Of a DNA stretch of 6,947 nt, positions 4,977 to 6,947 are shown one piece after another (positions within the stretch are counted from its first letter, which is position 1; each line of letters begins with the position of its first letter). The translations under genes and the position numbers were made by a program. The notes below the pieces were generated by a model. That model saw only the letters and a list, made by a program, of their open reading frames with translations, had not been told where the DNA came from and ran no database searches. The stretch is from Planctomicrobium sp. Its GTDB lineage: Bacteria; Planctomycetota; Planctomycetia; Planctomycetales; Planctomycetaceae. Where the stretch lies: contig JAJDEL010000196.1 of assembly GCA_029259835.1 (NCBI GenBank), forward strand, positions 1 through 6,947. The letters run 5' to 3'.

Positions 4977-6947
4977 ATGACCTACGTTTTTTCGCTTCGA
5001 CATTGGTCGTCTTTCAGATTTCTTTGGTCAGCCAGTCTTCTGCTTGTTGTGTCGATCTGTAATCGACCAGCATTGGCTCAGGATCAATCTCCGAAGTCCG
5101 CAGCCCCTAAAGATTCGGCGTTTCGAGCGACCGTTCAGCCATTTCTTGCAACGTACTGTTCTGGTTGTCATGGCCCAAAGAAACAAAAAGGTGAACGGCG
5201 ATTCGACGAATTTACCGGCAGAATTGATGGCGACAACACTCTGGTTGATTATCAGGATATCCTCGATCAACTCAATCTGGGCGAGATGCCCCCACAGAAA
5301 TCGAAGCAACCGAGCGCGGCGGTTCGAAAGAAGATCGTCGACTGGCTGACTCTTTCTATTTCTCAGTATCACCGGAATCGCAAACAGACCGATTCAAAAA
5401 CGGTTCTGCGGCGGTTGAACTCCCGCGAATACCGGAACACAGTTCGGGACTTGCTGCATTTAAACATGACGATGTTTGATCCAACGGTGAAATTTCCACA
5501 AGATCAAACTTCCGAGCATCTTGATAATGTTGGAAGTTCTCTCGTGACATCAGGGCATTTGCTGGACCGGTATTTAACTGCCGCCGAGCGAGTCGTCGAA
5601 AAAGCGATGAAGCCGCTTCAGAAACCGGACGTGCAAACGTGGGTTTTCCGTGACGGGTTTCGGCAACAGCCGGAGATCGACCAGGTCTTTCGGAAAACCA
5701 ACAAATTTGAATGGATGACGCTCTTCGATGTCGTTGGAGCAGACAAACACGAAGGCGCTTACGGTCCGATCCACGCTTTTGCTGATGGTGTTCCGTTTGA
5801 CGGATATTATGAACTTCGTATCAAGGCGGAGGCAGTCAACCGGCAGCATCCATATGACCCTGCTTTCTTGGGAACCGATCCGAACGAGCCACTTCGGTTA
5901 GGGATCGTCGCCGGAAATCGTCTCGCTGGTCGCTTGCACTTGCCGCAACCAATGGAACCACTCCTGGCAGAAATCGAACTGGCGGACGAACAGAAATGGT
6001 ACACCGTACGAGTCTGGCTCGATGCCGGATACACGCCGCGTTTTACCTTTCGAAATGGTTTGATGGATGCTCGCAATCTCTGGTCACAACTTTTGCGGAA
6101 GTACCCAGACCAGTTTCCAAAGAGGAAAAACAAAGGGATCGTTGAAGCACGCTTCAATGCAATTGAATATGGAAAACTACCACAGATTCGCGTTCATGAA
6201 GTCGAAATCGAAGGCCCGTATTATGACACATGGCCAACAGAAAGTCATCGCGCGATATTTGGTGATCACTGGGGAACCATTCAGAATACCGAAACGATCT
6301 CGCTTGACCAAATGCGGAATCATCTGAAAAAGTTCGCTTCGCAAGCCTACAGGCGTCCGGTTCAAGATGAAGAAGTCGAACGCATTCTTCAATTGATTTC
6401 TGTTCGCCAGAAAGCCGGGCGTTCTCCACCTGAAGCTTATGGAGATGGACTGAAGGCCATCCTTTGCTCACCTGGTTTTCTCTTTCTTGAAGAATCCTCA
6501 ACGGAACAACTCTCCTCATTTGCCCTGGCGTCACGACTTTCTTATTTCTTGTGGTCGAGTCTGCCTGATCCGGAATTAATTGACCTCGCCACGCGAAACG
6601 TATTGCACAAACCAGAAATTCTCTCAGCTCAAGTCGAGCGCATGCTCGGTGACCCGAAGTCTGAGGCGTTTCTCACAGGGTTTCTAAATAGCTGGCTAAC
6701 GCTGCGAGACCTCGGTTCAACACCTCCTGATCGAACTCAGTTTCGCGCCTACTACCACTACGACCTTGGATCGGCAATGCGAGAAGAGACGCGACTTTTC
6801 GCAAAGCACCTTCTCGACCAGAACATGAGCGTTGCAAATTTTCTCGATTCCGATTTTACGTTCGTCAACAATCCTCTAGCGAAGTTGTATGACATCGCGC
6901 CTCCATCTGGAAATGAATTTGAGCGAGTCAACCTCACAAATGGCACG
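4977..6947 (+). CDS. Secreted c-type cytochrome with DUF1587, DUF1595 and DUF1592 domains (3' end outside window)
   Basis: An open frame of 657 codons with no stop before the right edge. The only start in the frame is ATG at 4977, since TGA at 4968 closes it upstream; no Shine-Dalgarno site is visible. Residues 1-34 form a Sec signal peptide (hydrophobic LWSASLLLVVSIC, then PALA before Q35). A planctomycete cytochrome c domain (PF07635-like) follows with the heme motif CSGCH (C61, C64, H65) and EMPP, whose M104 is a likely axial ligand. DUF1587 is at about 143-208 (VLRRLNSREYRNTVRDLL ... YLTAAERVV), and a strand-rich region of unknown type at about 210-440. DUF1595 is at about 445-505 (AYRRPVQDEEVERI). 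DUF1592 runs from about 512 onward (LASRLSYFLWSSLPDPEL ... TFVNNPLAKLY). The usual DUF1588 and DUF1585 domains would lie beyond the window. It probably binds heme outside the cytoplasm and works with the DUF1552 protein; the substrate is unknown. Confidence 0.93.
   Translation, partial: MTYVFSLRHWSSFRFLWSASLLLVVSICNRPALAQDQSPKSAAPKDSAFRATVQPFLATYCSGCHGPKKQKGERRFDEFTGRIDGDNTLVDYQDILDQLNLGEMPPQKSKQPSAAVRKKIVDWLTLSISQYHRNRKQTDSKTVLRRLNSREYRNTVRDLLHLNMTMFDPTVKFPQDQTSEHLDNVGSSLVTSGHLLDRYLTAAERVVEKAMKPLQKPDVQTWVFRDGFRQQPEIDQVFRKTNKFEWMTLFDVVGADKHEGAYGPIHAFADGVPFDGYYELRIKAEAVNRQHPYDPAFLGTDPNEPLRLGIVAGNRLAGRLHLPQPMEPLLAEIELADEQKWYTVRVWLDAGYTPRFTFRNGLMDARNLWSQLLRKYPDQFPKRKNKGIVEARFNAIEYGKLPQIRVHEVEIEGPYYDTWPTESHRAIFGDHWGTIQNTETISLDQMRNHLKKFASQAYRRPVQDEEVERILQLISVRQKAGRSPPEAYGDGLKAILCSPGFLFLEESSTEQLSSFALASRLSYFLWSSLPDPELIDLATRNVLHKPEILSAQVERMLGDPKSEAFLTGFLNSWLTLRDLGSTPPDRTQFRAYYHYDLGSAMREETRLFAKHLLDQNMSVANFLDSDFTFVNNPLAKLYDIAPPSGNEFERVNLTNGT

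Noticed and set aside
4950..4978. Promoter-like CAGACA, 17 bases, TATAAT before the cytochrome gene
   Set aside because: The TATAAT overlaps the only possible start codon (ATG at 4977), so RNA made from it would begin after the start. The next in-frame start-like codon would destroy the signal peptide.

Overview
The window looks like chromosomal DNA of a planctomycete (phylum Planctomycetota), probably in or near the Planctomycetaceae. The strongest evidence is the pair of genes in the right half. One is a Tat-exported DUF1552 protein and the other is a DUF1587/DUF1595/DUF1592 protein with an N-terminal planctomycete-type cytochrome c domain. Such pairs are multiplied in planctomycete genomes and rare in most other bacteria. 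All genes that can be supported lie on the + strand, and no tRNA, rRNA, CRISPR array or transposase gene was seen.

Left half (1-3317), flagellar export and regulation. The window opens inside flhA, the membrane gate of the flagellar type III export apparatus; only its cytoplasmic domain is visible. Then come a two-helix small membrane protein of 69 residues, a FliA/WhiG-type flagellar sigma factor, a 71-residue protein with a compact Cys/His cluster, and a 246-residue predicted lipoprotein with a C-terminal coiled coil. Spacing and shared strand suggest one transcription unit or two closely linked ones. FlhA builds the export gate and the sigma factor turns on late flagellar genes. The three unrecognised proteins may be lineage-specific flagellar accessories, but that rests on position only.

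Right half (3584-6947), a secreted pair of unknown biochemical role. The DUF1552 protein is exported folded by the Tat route. The c-type cytochrome/DUF1592 protein is exported by Sec and runs off the right edge. They are presumed to act together outside the cytoplasm.

Intergenic DNA carries most of the unexplained structure. Two diverged copies of a roughly 50-bp repeat sit exactly at the stop codons of the sigma factor and lipoprotein genes, and in the second case the repeat supplies the last codons. A block of two hairpins with interchangeable arms lies between the two right-hand genes. A group of dyads precedes the DUF1552 gene. Nothing here is clearly a new system. The best leads are the small proteins in the flagellar cluster and the repeat family.
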